Shown piece by piece: positions 24,225-34,262 of a stretch of 64,000 bases of DNA. This DNA comes from Zea mays. Lineage: Eukaryota > Streptophyta > Magnoliopsida > Poales > Poaceae. The first letter of the stretch is position 1. Every line of letters starts with the position of its first letter. The notes beneath the pieces were generated by a model. The model was not told the DNA's origin and searched no databases. It saw only the letters and a program-made list of their open reading frames with translations. The stretch is from assembly GCF_902167145.1 (NCBI RefSeq), contig NC_050098.1, positions 12,110,501 through 12,174,500 of the forward strand, in the 5' to 3' direction. The position numbers and the translations under genes are program-made.

Positions 24225-24701
24225 AGCATCCATTGAGAGAATCATTTCTTCAATATTGTGAACCTTGCTTGAATGTCTTCTAGATATAACTGTTAAGATT
24301 AATCAAGCTCTAGTTTGATTCTCATGGAAGCATATATGGACTGATAGTAATATGGTCAAGCCAATTCACGATTCCTCATATCTTATTCACTTTGGCTTGA
24401 CCAATCTTCTTAATCACTTCATCCTCTATTTTGATCATATGTATGTAGTGATTTCTCAGGTCTTGTCCATATATTCAAACCAATATAGAGACCATATTAT
24501 ATCCATTTGCATTGTCTCACTAGTTATTTAACCTCGTGTTGAACCTTTGTTCACTGATCATTATACACTATTCAAGTATGTTCATCATACTGAATTTCCT
24601 GTTCAACACTTAGCAAACTTGTTAGTCTTTTAAATGTGTCGTTATCCAAATCACCAAAACTCATAAAAGGGATGAATGCACTTTCAAGGTTGTACATGCC
24701 C

Positions 24702-24953
24702 TGACAGAGAGTGTTACCGAGTGTACTAAGTACAACTTTAGATGTGTAGTTATAAGACCCAAAAAAGGAATTTCGTCCCTATGACTATGAAGAGATAAAT
24801 TTATGAATTATCCCGAAAGAAATTTGATCAACTGGCAGCGGGGAATCCATTAATGGATGAAGTATAATCCTGAATGGCGATAACCTTGCTGCTAGTCTTC
24901 AACCTTTGTAGACTAGCAAGATAGCTTGTTCCTCTAATCCTCTCCCTTTACAG
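24702..24953. other. Host-like spacer between nested blocks
   Basis: AT-rich sequence between the small inverted-repeat element and the TSD of Copia C. No frame or terminus recognised. Confidence 0.4.
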
Positions 24954-25433
24954 TAATCTGTTAGATCTAGGGTGCCTAATAGATCTATTCTACTGAGAAG
25001 AATAGAGTAACATGCCTTCTTTGTTGTTGTGTTGACACGTCCTGGTAAGGTAGTGGTGGAGCGTGGTCGCCGCCGCTAGCGTCACCTCCATTGCCCTGCA
25101 GAGGAACAACAGGCACCGAGATCCGAGTCGTCGTTGGTTGTCGCTCTTCCAGTCACGTTGGTTGTCGCTCTTCCAGTCACTTCGACGCCTAGGCGATGGA
25201 TCTTGTTTGTGGATTAGGGTTTAGAGCGAGTACTAGTGTTGGCTTTCCTGCGACCCCTTAATACTTTATATAGCATCGTGTGACCGGGAGCTCCAACCGA
25301 GGTTAGCGTGGACCCTTCCAATCAAGGGCCCAGTTAAAAAGATGGTTAGTTGGGTTAAGCCCAATCTAGTCTCTGATGACTGGCTGTAGAGGATACACCC
25401 AACAATCTCTCCTTTGTTCTCACTACACCAAAA

Positions 25434-25835
25434 TAGTAAACTTCCTAGAGCCTAAACACTAGGAAGTTAGGCCTAAACTCTAGGAAGTTAGCAAAACTCT
25501 CGGAAGTTAAGCCATCCCGTCGGAAGTTTGGCTCTCGAAAATTTTCTGTCGGAAGTTAGGTTAACTTCCTAGAGGGCTCTAGGAAGTTAGCTAACTTCCT
25601 ACGGCTTAATAAGCCTCTCGGAAGTTAGTAGATTCTCGGAAGTTAGTAGTTTCACGCCGTCAACGCCGTCAGCTGACTAACTTCCTACGAGTAACTTCCT
25701 ACGGCTTACTGTAGCCTCTAGGAAGTTAGTTGGCTAACTTTCTACGGCTTACTGTAGCCCCTAGGAAGTTAGCTGGCTTCCTTCCTACAGCTGACCGTAG
25801 CCCCTAGGAAGTTAATAAGCCTCTAGGAAGTTAGT
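25434..25835. repeat. Left subterminal repeats of the CACTA element
   Basis: About twenty copies of a 9-10 base motif (CTAGGAAGTTA and its complement, with CTCGGAAGTT variants), irregularly spaced and in both orientations. The same motif fills the right end. Confidence 0.9.
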
Positions 25836-26485
25836 TTGACCAGCATTACAAATGTTGTTTATATTTTACACCACATTCCACAACATAACAAATATATCAA
25901 CAGCTATATAGCACAACATATTTTCGCATAAAACATCTCACACACAATCACATAACAATATTAAAATCCATAGTCTCATCAATTACATCACAAAAGTCTC
26001 ATCCATAGTCTCATCAATTACATCACAAAAGTCTCATCCATAGTCATAATAAGACACATCTCATCATCCAGTACTAATAAGAGACAATATCTCATACATA
26101 GTCATAATAAAAGTCTCAAGTATCAGAACACAATAACATGGAACCTCACGGTCGCCGATCACCATCGGGTTACAGTGACGAGTGATGGTCGATACCTCCA
26201 CTAGCGAAGAGGGTTTCGACAAAGTCTAACCTATCTTCTCGTTCATGCGTTGGCAAGGTAGCTGGAGGGGTCTATACATGTACAAATGACATTTGCTGAG
26301 TTACGTCATAATATAACTAACAACAAGTAAATGATGATGAATTTGCATACCTGATGTTCGGTAGATGGAGATGTAGGTATAGGTGGAGGTGAAGACCAAG
26401 GATAATGAACGAGAGGTGGGGGGCACCAGGACGTGTATCCCTTGGGCCTGTGCTAGTTGCTACAAATTTGTCGAACTCGTTCACA

Positions 26486-26755
26486 TTAGCGTTTTAAATC
26501 AATACATATCTTAAAGTGAAAGCTATTATCTTTTGAACTCACTTGTATGAGTGTTTGCTGTTGTCGAATCTGTGTAGCATAATATTCATGTTGCGCAGCT
26601 TGTTGCTTCAAGTAATCCTGATGTTGCATAAGTTCTTCTCGCAGTTGCTCCACTTCTGCTGGATCTTGAGTGAAGCGACGAGAGCTACTAGTAGCAGACC
26701 TCGACGAACCTCCACGCTGAACCCTCACCTGGCTCGAGTCGATGACGAATCCTGA
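26486..26755 (-). pseudogene. Coiled-coil remnant of a CACTA transposase-associated protein
   Basis: The minus-strand frame (80 residues from 26728) reads DPAEVEQLREELMQHQDYLK and continues with a Gln-rich helix. This is the kind of C-terminal coiled coil found in plant En/Spm (Ptta) transposase proteins. A splice-like GT follows. I see no catalytic domain; the rest of the gene is missing or unreadable. Confidence 0.45.
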
Positions 26756-27149
26756 AAATGAATAGTTTTCATTAATATGCTAGGTAAAAGTAGCACTCTG
26801 AAGAAATTCTTCAAGTCAATAATGATTAACAAGATATATATACATATTACTTAAGTAAAAAGAGAGTACACATGATTTTTTTGTCTTGAACATGCATGAG
26901 AATTGCGTATCATTATAATAAAAAGTACACATGAGAACTGTGATTTGACCAAAAAAACATGTGCATTAACATTTTGACACTTTCAAGTAACTTGACCAAT
27001 GACATCCCTGAAGACCGTTTTATTTTACAATCTTACATAATAGTTGTGCAACTACTGAGCAATGATTGTTACTTAGAAACTGGAACACATGGTCATATTG
27101 ATACCAGGGAAAAATAAAAATTATGCATGTCATAGATAAAAATTGAGAG

Positions 27150-27307
27150 AAGGCAGGTCTGGTGCAGTGTGAGAGTTGTCTCACTAAGTCACTAGGTCAC
27201 AGGTTTGAAGCGGTCTCTCTACATTTGCGGGAGAAGGTTTGTATCGGTTTATTTCTTATCTAGATCTCACTCATGTGAGACGCCTCCGACACTCTGCATC
27301 CCCCCTT
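27150..27307 (+). mobile_element. Au-type SINE with 18-bp TSD
   Basis: Flanked by ATAGATAAAAATTGAGAG at 27132-27149 and 27308-27325. The body has a tRNA-like head (GGTGCAGTGTGAGAG; GGTTTGAAGCG as a B-box-like element) followed by ACATTTGCGGGAGAAGG, TCGGTTTATT and CACTCATGTGAG blocks, which I recognise from the Au SINE family of grasses. About 158 bases, no coding frame. Confidence 0.88.
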
Positions 27308-27873
27308 ATAGATAAAAATTGAGAGTAATAAACTTACCTGGAAGGATTTGGTGTCGATTCCAGTAGAAAATGTGGCCATTACAATGGAACAAATTGCGAT
27401 AATGAAGCTCTAGAAAAGCACAACTTCAATCAGTTAACATCAATGGCAGAACTATTCAAAAGAGCTCTAATATTTTACTTACAATGAGAGTAGCTGAATC
27501 GCCATCCTGGACAATTTTCATATGAGAGTGGCACTTCCCAGTTTATGGCTCACTACACATGCGCATAGTATGAAATTAACATCAAGCAAACTGCACTATA
27601 CAAGGCTATGTTTGCAGAACAGTGAATGGAAAAAGAAATATTAGAACAGAATATTTTGTAGAATGGAAGTGGAAACGTTTCCTAGGAATGCCAAAATTAC
27701 AAACTTTCAACAGTTCCAGGTGATGCAGACTAACCTGTGGAGTCAAGACCAACAAAGGAAGACAATATATGAACTCATGATCCAAGAAGAGAGAAGACCC
27801 TCGTTAACCTTCTGAGCAAACAAAAATGAACTAAAATCACAAACTGGGGGCGGCGGGCGGGGGCGGAGGAAGC

Positions 27874-29496
27874 TGTCGCAGAACCTCCCAAGTTATCGGG
27901 CCCACATGCACCTGTCCTTGTCTCAAAGACCTCAGACAGCTATGCGTGTGCACCAAACAACTTAACAGGATCTGTCCGAGTGCCCCGAGGACCCCGTATA
28001 AACGACTTACCACCAAGATCACAGTATTAAGTAAACACAAACCACACACCAACATTAGCAGCGGAAATAAATTCTTTATTACAAAATGCTAAAGTCTAAA
28101 GCAAGCATTAAGAAAGAAAAGAACAACCATATGCAACTATAAGACTTCATTAATCAAGACAAGAACTAACCAAACTTAGGTATCTACACAAAAGAAAATT
28201 CCAAATAGTCATTTTAATACTTGCTGAATTTGGACAGCAGAATAGCAACTATTTGTTTAGTTCATAACTCACAAAATAGGCATCCAAAAATAGTAAACTA
28301 GGACTTTCTGGAAAGCTTATAAAGTCCTCTATAATTTTTGTATTATCATCATAACAAGATTCGACCTTTAGAAAGGTCAAACAGAACTAAACATAAATTT
28401 TGTCCAGATTTGGACAAAATTCGACTACTCACTTTAAAAATCCATAACTAGAGTGTCAGCCATCCAAATCAGGTGATCCTAGACTTTTTAGAAAGGTAGT
28501 AGAATTGCCTACAATTTATTTATAAACATCTCATGTTAATTCAATGCATATAAAGGTCAAAAGATATAAGAAAGGCTCTGCTGTCCAAATTTGGACAGAT
28601 TCAGAGATCACACTTCAAACAGCTGTAACTTAACTTATAGATCACCAAAAAGGGTGATCCAAAATTTGTTGGAAAGCTTAAGAAAAGTACTACAATTCTT
28701 CTATAATTACTAAGGGTTGATTCTCAGTTTAGCTTAGCCAAACAATACAATTTTCGAAACCTATACATAATTTGGACAGATTCTGAAACTGGACTTGGAA
28801 AAATCATAACTCCTAAACTACTAAACATATAGTCATGAAATTTTTACACAAGTAAGAAAAAGAAATGATCTACAACTTTTCTATATAACACTTTCACAGA
28901 AAATATGTTTTACTTCACTAAACTATTTACATAACTACGACTGGACATGCAGACCCAATAGCAAACACTAAATAGGCTAAGGGAAGGACAGCGGAAAGAA
29001 ATTTTAGCAAGAACAAGCTACCAAACAGCTAACGTATAATCTGTGGAGATAATGCAATATGAACATCATACATTAAATTTTAAGATACTATTATCACCCT
29101 CAATGCTTAGACCGCTATGTAAGGCAGGCATCATCTATCCTAGTGTGAAATTAATCGAATCAAACCACCATATTTACTAACATAGGACATTTTATCAATC
29201 AATACAATAAAAGGTAACAATTACTAAAGAAGGTCTTCAATCTTCATTAAATAAATTCATCTGATTTAATTAGCAATAACCAAACTTATCGAATAACCAT
29301 TTGAAATACCAAACCTATCATTTGCATACAAATACCCCATACTTTGCACACATAGGACTAACCAATCACACTAGATACACTCAGCCACTAAAACATTATC
29401 ACATAAACTTCAATTCAAAGTTAAGTTTTGCCCCACGAAACGTCTACTTCGCAAACAAGAACATAATCCCATCTCTGTATAAGACAGGGCATTACA
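27874..29496 (-). mobile_element. LTR-like segment inside the CACTA element
   Basis: It starts TGTCGCAGAACCTCCCAAG, matching the complement of the LTR end at 21394, and has the CAGCGGAAATAAATTCTTTATTAC type sequence also seen in the 12906 LTR. A plausible other edge is GGGCATTACA at 29496, but no matching TSD is seen there and the segment may extend further right. Repeated TTTGGACA motifs occur at 28230-28790. Confidence 0.45.
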
Positions 29497-29499
29497 TAG

Positions 29500-30524
29500 T
29501 GCTTCTATCGAACCTCTGGTGAGCGATGCACACAAACCTTCTCTTCATCACCCAAACCTGGGGTTCCTCTCCCCAAAACGCCAAGGATTTCAGTCCACAT
29601 CAAACACACAAACACATATATAGTTAATATCAAAATGCAGGTACCAAATGGGGATCGAACAAGGCATGAACAACAAGCCTCACCGATGAGGAACACAATA
29701 TGTGGACTGCGCACAAGACTGGCGGGGTCGCGGATGAGAAACGACGACAATTCATTGGTTCTCCCATTTCGTCGAACAACTAGAGCGCGCTAAACGGGTT
29801 GGACGACGTCGTTGTCAGGGCTGCGCAGGCACGGCGTGCTGCAGGGACACAAAAGCTTGGGCACCGAGGACCAAACTTGATGAAAGGGGAGGACAAAACA
29901 GCACCTGTGATGGAGGCGATTGGTTGGGCGAGCTCGACCATGGGGTTGAGGGCGGCCATGGAAAGGAACTCGCCCTGGGGCAGCAGCCGAGCGCTAGGGT
30001 TGAGACCATGGCGGCGATGCTCGAGTAGGAGAGGGCGCTCGACGCAGGGGAGATGGCCGACGGCTCCATGGATGCCTGGCGGAGAAGAGGACGCGTGGGG
30101 AAGGGGATCCGACGCCAGGAATAGGAAGCACGGGCGCGCGTGAGTAGTGAGGAAGAGAGAGGAGCGCCAGTGCAGAGAAGGGGCTAGCGTTGCCGAGCTA
30201 GTGGAAGGCCAGGGGCGCCATGGGGGCGGGCTGGAAGACGAGCAAAGGGGAGGCGCGGTCCAACAGAGAAGATAAAACCAGAGAGCGGACCTGTACGATG
30301 AGGGAGAAGGCTCCATCGGCTTCTATTGGGATAAGGAAGACAAAAGAAAATAAAACATTATAGAGGATACGTGTTCAACAGAGAAAAAAAAAGCATAGGC
30401 GGTGGAGATAAGGATATGAAGAAGAAAAAGAAAAAGTGACCGAGGGAGAGAGACGTGCGAGAGAGACGGGAGTGAAAAGGTGAGAGAAGAGATAAGGTTG
30501 AGGAGATGTTTAAAATAAAAAATA
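29500..30524. other. GC-rich inner segment of the CACTA element
   Basis: GC-rich stretch (29760-30316) with overlapping open frames on both strands (178 residues minus, 114 plus) lacking recognisable motifs, followed by purine-rich sequence. It could be a transposon promoter/first-exon region or part of the LTR to its left. I do not call a gene. Confidence 0.35.
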
Positions 30525-31135
30525 TTACTTCCTAGAGTAAAGTCGTAGGAAGTTACATAACTTCCTAGAGTTTGTACGTTTACTCTAGGAAGTTAACTTC
30601 CTAGAGCCGACCATAGGAAGTTACCTTTTCATTTGACTGGCCAAAAGCTAAAATCTAACTTCCTAGAGGAGGCCGTAGGAAGTTAGTTTTTTGTTTGACT
30701 GGTCAAAGCTAAAATCTAACTTCCTAGAGCCGGCCATAGGAAGTTAGCTTTTCGTTTGACTGGTCAAAAGCTGAAATCTAACTTCCTACAGGAGGTCGTA
30801 GGAAATTAGCTGCCCATACTAACTTCCTAGAGCCGGCCGTAGAAAGTTAGCTTTCGTTTGACCACAACCGTAGATCAGCAACTAAAATCTAACTTCCTAG
30901 AGTAGGTCGTAGGAAGTTAGTTGCCCATGCTAACTTCCTACGGCTGCCTCTAGGAAGTTAGCGGCTCGTTTGACCGAACACACGGGTCAGCCTGTGAAAG
31001 CTAACTTTCTATAGCTTTTATAAAATACCGTAGGAAGTTATGTTTATTTCCTAGAGCTATCAGTTGCCTCTCGGAAGTTATTTATTTCCTACGGTTTGTT
31101 ATAAAAGCTGTAGGAAGTTAAAAACTCGTAGGAAG
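30525..31135. repeat. Right subterminal repeats of the CACTA element
   Basis: Many copies of AACTTCCTAGAG / CGTAGGAAGTTA. A larger module of roughly 60-70 bases, containing TTTGACTGGTCAAAGCTAAAATC between two motifs, repeats about five times. Confidence 0.88.
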
Positions 31136-31279
31136 TGTATGATTTTGGTGTAGTGTCTCTACATTCCTTGTACTTAACTTTTTTGGATTCCATCCCTCGA
31201 CAAGTTCACACATAGGGACCAATGTGTGACAATGATCGATTAGGTATAACCACACTCATTGACTACAACATGCTCCCCT

Positions 31280-32145
31280 GCTTTAGAATGAAAAAAATAC
31301 TTTATTAGGTTGCAATTTTTAGCCCATGTGATTCAAGATCATAGGCACTCCCTTAAACCTATGTCGGCTATGTGGTGTCTTAACATGTTGGGTGGAAGGC
31401 CTTTTGTGAGCGGGTCCGCTAGCATCGGCAATATTTTGTTATGCTCAATCTTTTATGGTTTGATCCTGAATCTTCTCCTTAACAACATAACACTAAATGT
31501 CAATGAACTTGGTAGCGCCACTTGACTTTTTGTTATAGGAGTAAAATACTGCTGGCTCATTATCGCAGTAAATTCTCGGTGGTCTTACTATGCTATCAAC
31601 CAATCTTAATACGGGTACGAATTTCTTCATTTATATTGCCTGTCCATTTGCCTCATACATGTCTACCAACTCAATGTGCATTGTTAACGATGCTCTCGCT
31701 GTCTGTTTGCAACTCTTTAAGAAATAACTCCCCTAGTGAGTGTTCATACCCCGAAGTAAACTTCAGTGTATCTTTACAACCTCCTCAGTCAGCATCTTCA
31801 TAGCTAACTATTCGTAGGGAACTAGATCTTCTGTATGTTAGCATGAAACCTTTTAGTACCTTTTAGTACCTTAGAGCCTTCTTGACTGCTTTACAGTGTG
31901 TCTATGACTGGGTTGATTTGATATCTCCGAAGCATCTCGATAATAAATTATATGTCGGGGTAAATATACATTTGAGCACATATAATGCTTCTGATAGTAG
32001 AAGCATATGGTACTGACTTCATATGATCTTTTTTACACTGATTCTAGGGACACTGATGATTCTCATACTTATCACCCTTGACTATTGGCGCAGGCGTGGC
32101 CTTACACTGATGCATATCGTACCTCTTTAGTACATTTCTATGTAT
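31280..32145 (-). pseudogene. Copia RT C-terminus / RNase H relic
   Basis: In frames broken by stops and shifts, the minus strand carries recognisable pieces of a Copia polymerase end: KRYDMHQCKATPAPIVKGDK, PYASTIRSIICAQMY..PDI, then scattered RNase H remnants and finally a stretch like ..YCDN..A..Y.KN.. near 31540-31600. The order fits Copia RT followed by RNase H. It is far more decayed than the Sireviruses in the window. Confidence 0.65.
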
Positions 32146-32373
32146 GACTTGTGAGAGTCCTAATACTCTCCTTTGTATTAGGGTTTAGGGCGGGGCACTA
32201 GCGTTTGCTTTCCTGCGACCCCTTAATCTTTTATATAGCGTCGTGTGACCGGGGCTCCAATCGAGGTTAGCTTGAGCCCTCCCAATCAAGGGTCCAATTA
32301 AGGAGATGATTAGTTGGATTAATCTCAATCCAGTCTCTAATGATCGACTGTAGAGGACACATCCAACATAATC

Positions 32374-34177
32374 TACTGCCCGCCCTACATATATGCACAA
32401 AAAATCACTTTTTTAATGATATACTAAGCACACATCTAGCCGACGAAGAGGGATGCAAAAATTTAGATGAGAAGATGCCACAACATAAATGACTAAGTGA
32501 CTAGACTTGAAATCAACAAGACATGAAGGTGTTCCCCACTTCTCAACTGAATCCACAAGACATGAACGTGTTGACGTATATATCTCGTTGTACTGAATAT
32601 TGACCAAGCTGCCAAACCTTGCTAGGGGGAAAGGCTATGGTCAATAAGAACGGTAAGACTTTCTAAAAATAACATATACTGTTGTCACCATCATACTGAT
32701 ATGTTCCCGCCAAAAAAACACTCCCTCCGTTTCGTTTTAGTTGTCGCTGGATAGTGCAAAATTGAACTATCCAACGACAACTAAAAAGAAACTGAGAGAG
32801 TAATAATGAAAGAAAAAGGCTTCTTTAGGAGCCGATAAGATTGACAGCATATACACTAGTAAAACAGAGACATATATTGCGAAGCATATAATGCAAAGAT
32901 ATCAGTTAGATCATGAAACTCCATTCATCCCTTAGTCTGTCGTCCTCATCTCTCTTGCAATTTGCAAACAATATGTGACGTACTACGGTAGTTGCTTGAC
33001 TTGCATTGTTCAGATCAGAGCTTTCCAGTGCTGTCATCTGTAACCAAGATTTTAGTAGCATAGAAAAAAAATGAAAAGAAAATAAAAAAAAACCATATGT
33101 CACCGAGCGCGTGCGGCTGATTGGAAAAAGAAATAATTGATTTAATCGTCTTGCATGATCCACGTGATGACAGTAACTAGCTGGCTAGCTAGCTTCTTCG
33201 TCTTCGTGTTCTCTACTTCTAATTTAAAAGATGGATTCCTGCGACATGCTGACGATGGTGCATGCAAGGACTGAAGGACGGACCGGACCTGCTGCTGTTG
33301 ATTAATTCCTTAATTATATCTACAATTTAATCAACACCTTAGATATTATCAAACCAGATCCGCCGGGATGCATGAAATCAATCAAGCAATCAATGAGATT
33401 GTGCAGTTATCCCTTTATTACTCTGTAGCACAAGAGAGTAATCTGACCAAAATACAGCTTGTTATATTACTCTAGCAATTAATCTACGTAGGTTCAGGCC
33501 ATCATCTCTTGCTAAATTACTATAGACAAATGGAGATAGTCCAGTGAATGAAGACATTGCAAGGGTGATCTATGATCTATCCTTCGTATCAAATCCAACA
33601 TTAACTGCACAAATGAGACCAAGCGAGATCACCATCTTTTCCTGACCTTATAGTAACTTCTTGACCAATTTATATCTATGGCCATATACAATATGCGTTT
33701 AATAGAAGAAGTTGAAAATAACTTTTGCGGAGGTGAGAAAGTTGTACTAAACATATCTTTAGGTCTTATTCGTTTTTCCTGGATTCCACCTAAGAATTGT
33801 TCTAGCTGATTAGAACTTATATAAATTAGATAATCAATTTGACTAATGTGAACCATTTTGTTAGTGTTGGATGAGCTTGTTCAGATGCGCTCTTTATCAG
33901 CCGAAGCGGGGCCGTGCGAAACAGTCTGTGCTCCCTCACTCGTCAACCAGCTGTAGCTGTTGTGGCTGTACAAAAGGTACAGCCAAGTAGCCAACAGAGA
34001 TTTTCCTTTTCTTTGTTTTGGCGAACTATATTGTCGGTGTTTCATGTCATCAACCAGTACGCATTATGTTTGTGCATGTAATAAATATTGCTGAGTGCAT
34101 TATTCTATAGACTTGTTATATCTTAGTTGCACGGTTAGGTAAGACATATGGACACAGGCAGTTGCGTCTCTGTCTCT
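32374..34177 (+). promoter_or_regulatory. Intergenic region upstream of the sulfotransferase gene
   Basis: AT-rich host-like sequence with one Stowaway-type MITE (32721-32800). The rest shows no TE termini or coding content that I can defend. The last few hundred bases probably include the promoter. Confidence 0.4.
32721..32800. mobile_element. Stowaway-type MITE
   Basis: CTCCCTCCGTTTCGTTTTAG at the left pairs with the complement of the right end (..CTAAAAAGAAACTGAGAGAG). The arms TTGTCGCTGGATAGT/AACTATCCAACGACAA make a near-perfect 80-base hairpin. TA follows the right end; the left flank is CA, so the TA TSD has one change. Confidence 0.85.
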
Positions 34178-34184
34178 TATATAC
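34178..34184 (+). promoter_or_regulatory. Possible TATA box of the sulfotransferase gene
   Basis: TATATAC lies about 80 bases before the ATG at 34263, a usual spacing for a short plant leader. Confidence 0.4.
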
Positions 34185-34262
34185 ATATGCTAGTTTTGCT
34201 ATATTGAGTTGACATGCCCTTAGTTGCGATTTGCGAAGCTAGCTCCCACCATCTGCGACGCC

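Larger units (their letters stand above)
11299..24686 (-). mobile_element. Copia (Sirevirus-like) solo LTR, split by two later insertions
   Basis: TSD AGGTT flanks it exactly (11294-11298 and 24687-24691). On the minus strand it starts TGAAAGTGCATTCATCCC and ends CCCCCTCTAGGCAACTTTCA, close to the ends of the Sirevirus LTRs elsewhere in this window. The LTR is present as 11299-12905, 16481-16657 and 24230-24686, about 2.2 kb in all. No gag or pol of its own is present, so it is a solo LTR. A cluster of ACCGGTT/AACCGCC inverted motifs and CAGTCTGCCAGTCAGACTGG palindromes lies at 12085-12440. Confidence 0.8.
11029..24701. mobile_element. Small terminal-inverted-repeat element, split by a Copia LTR
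   Basis: The left end GGGGCATGTACAACTC (11029) is the complement of the right end GTTGTACATGCCC (ending 24701). Removing the Copia solo LTR and one copy of its TSD brings the two together as an element of about 280 bases. The unit is AT-rich with no coding frame. Its own TSD is not clear. It is the outermost layer of the nested block. Confidence 0.65.
25421..31155. mobile_element. CACTA (En/Spm-type) DNA transposon
   Basis: Termini CACTACACCAAAAT at 25421 and the exact complement ATTTTGGTGTAGTG ending at 31155, with the 3-bp TSD TCT on both sides. Subterminal regions (25434-25835 and 30525-31135) are packed with TAGGAAGTTA/TAACTTCCTA units in both orientations, as in CACTA elements where they bind the element's own proteins. 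The interior (5.7 kb in all) holds a SINE and an LTR-like segment and only weak coding remnants, so it is probably non-autonomous. It sits 16 bases from the Copia C 3' LTR. Confidence 0.9.
24959..32368 (-). mobile_element. Old Copia C, degraded, holding a CACTA element
   Basis: TSD TAATC lies at 24954-24958 and 32369-32373. The left LTR (24959-25404, starting TGTTAGATCTAGGG and ending CACCCAACA) shares its last 210 or so bases with the right LTR piece (about 32160-32368). On the minus strand the right copy is the 5' LTR and has lost its inner part and the primer binding site. A purine-rich tract (complement of 25405-25420) precedes the 3' LTR. Internal sequence is reduced to about 1 kb. Confidence 0.75.

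Noticed and set aside
25434..25835. CRISPR-like regularly spaced repeats
   Set aside because: Motifs are short, irregularly spaced and in both orientations; they are CACTA subterminal repeats in a plant genome.
29780..30316. 178-residue minus-strand gene inside the CACTA
   Set aside because: No recognisable domain, overlapping frames on both strands and GC-rich low-complexity composition.
34224..34262. N-terminal extension of the sulfotransferase to 34224
   Set aside because: It would start at TTG; the ATG at 34263 has a good context and follows a TATA box at the right distance.
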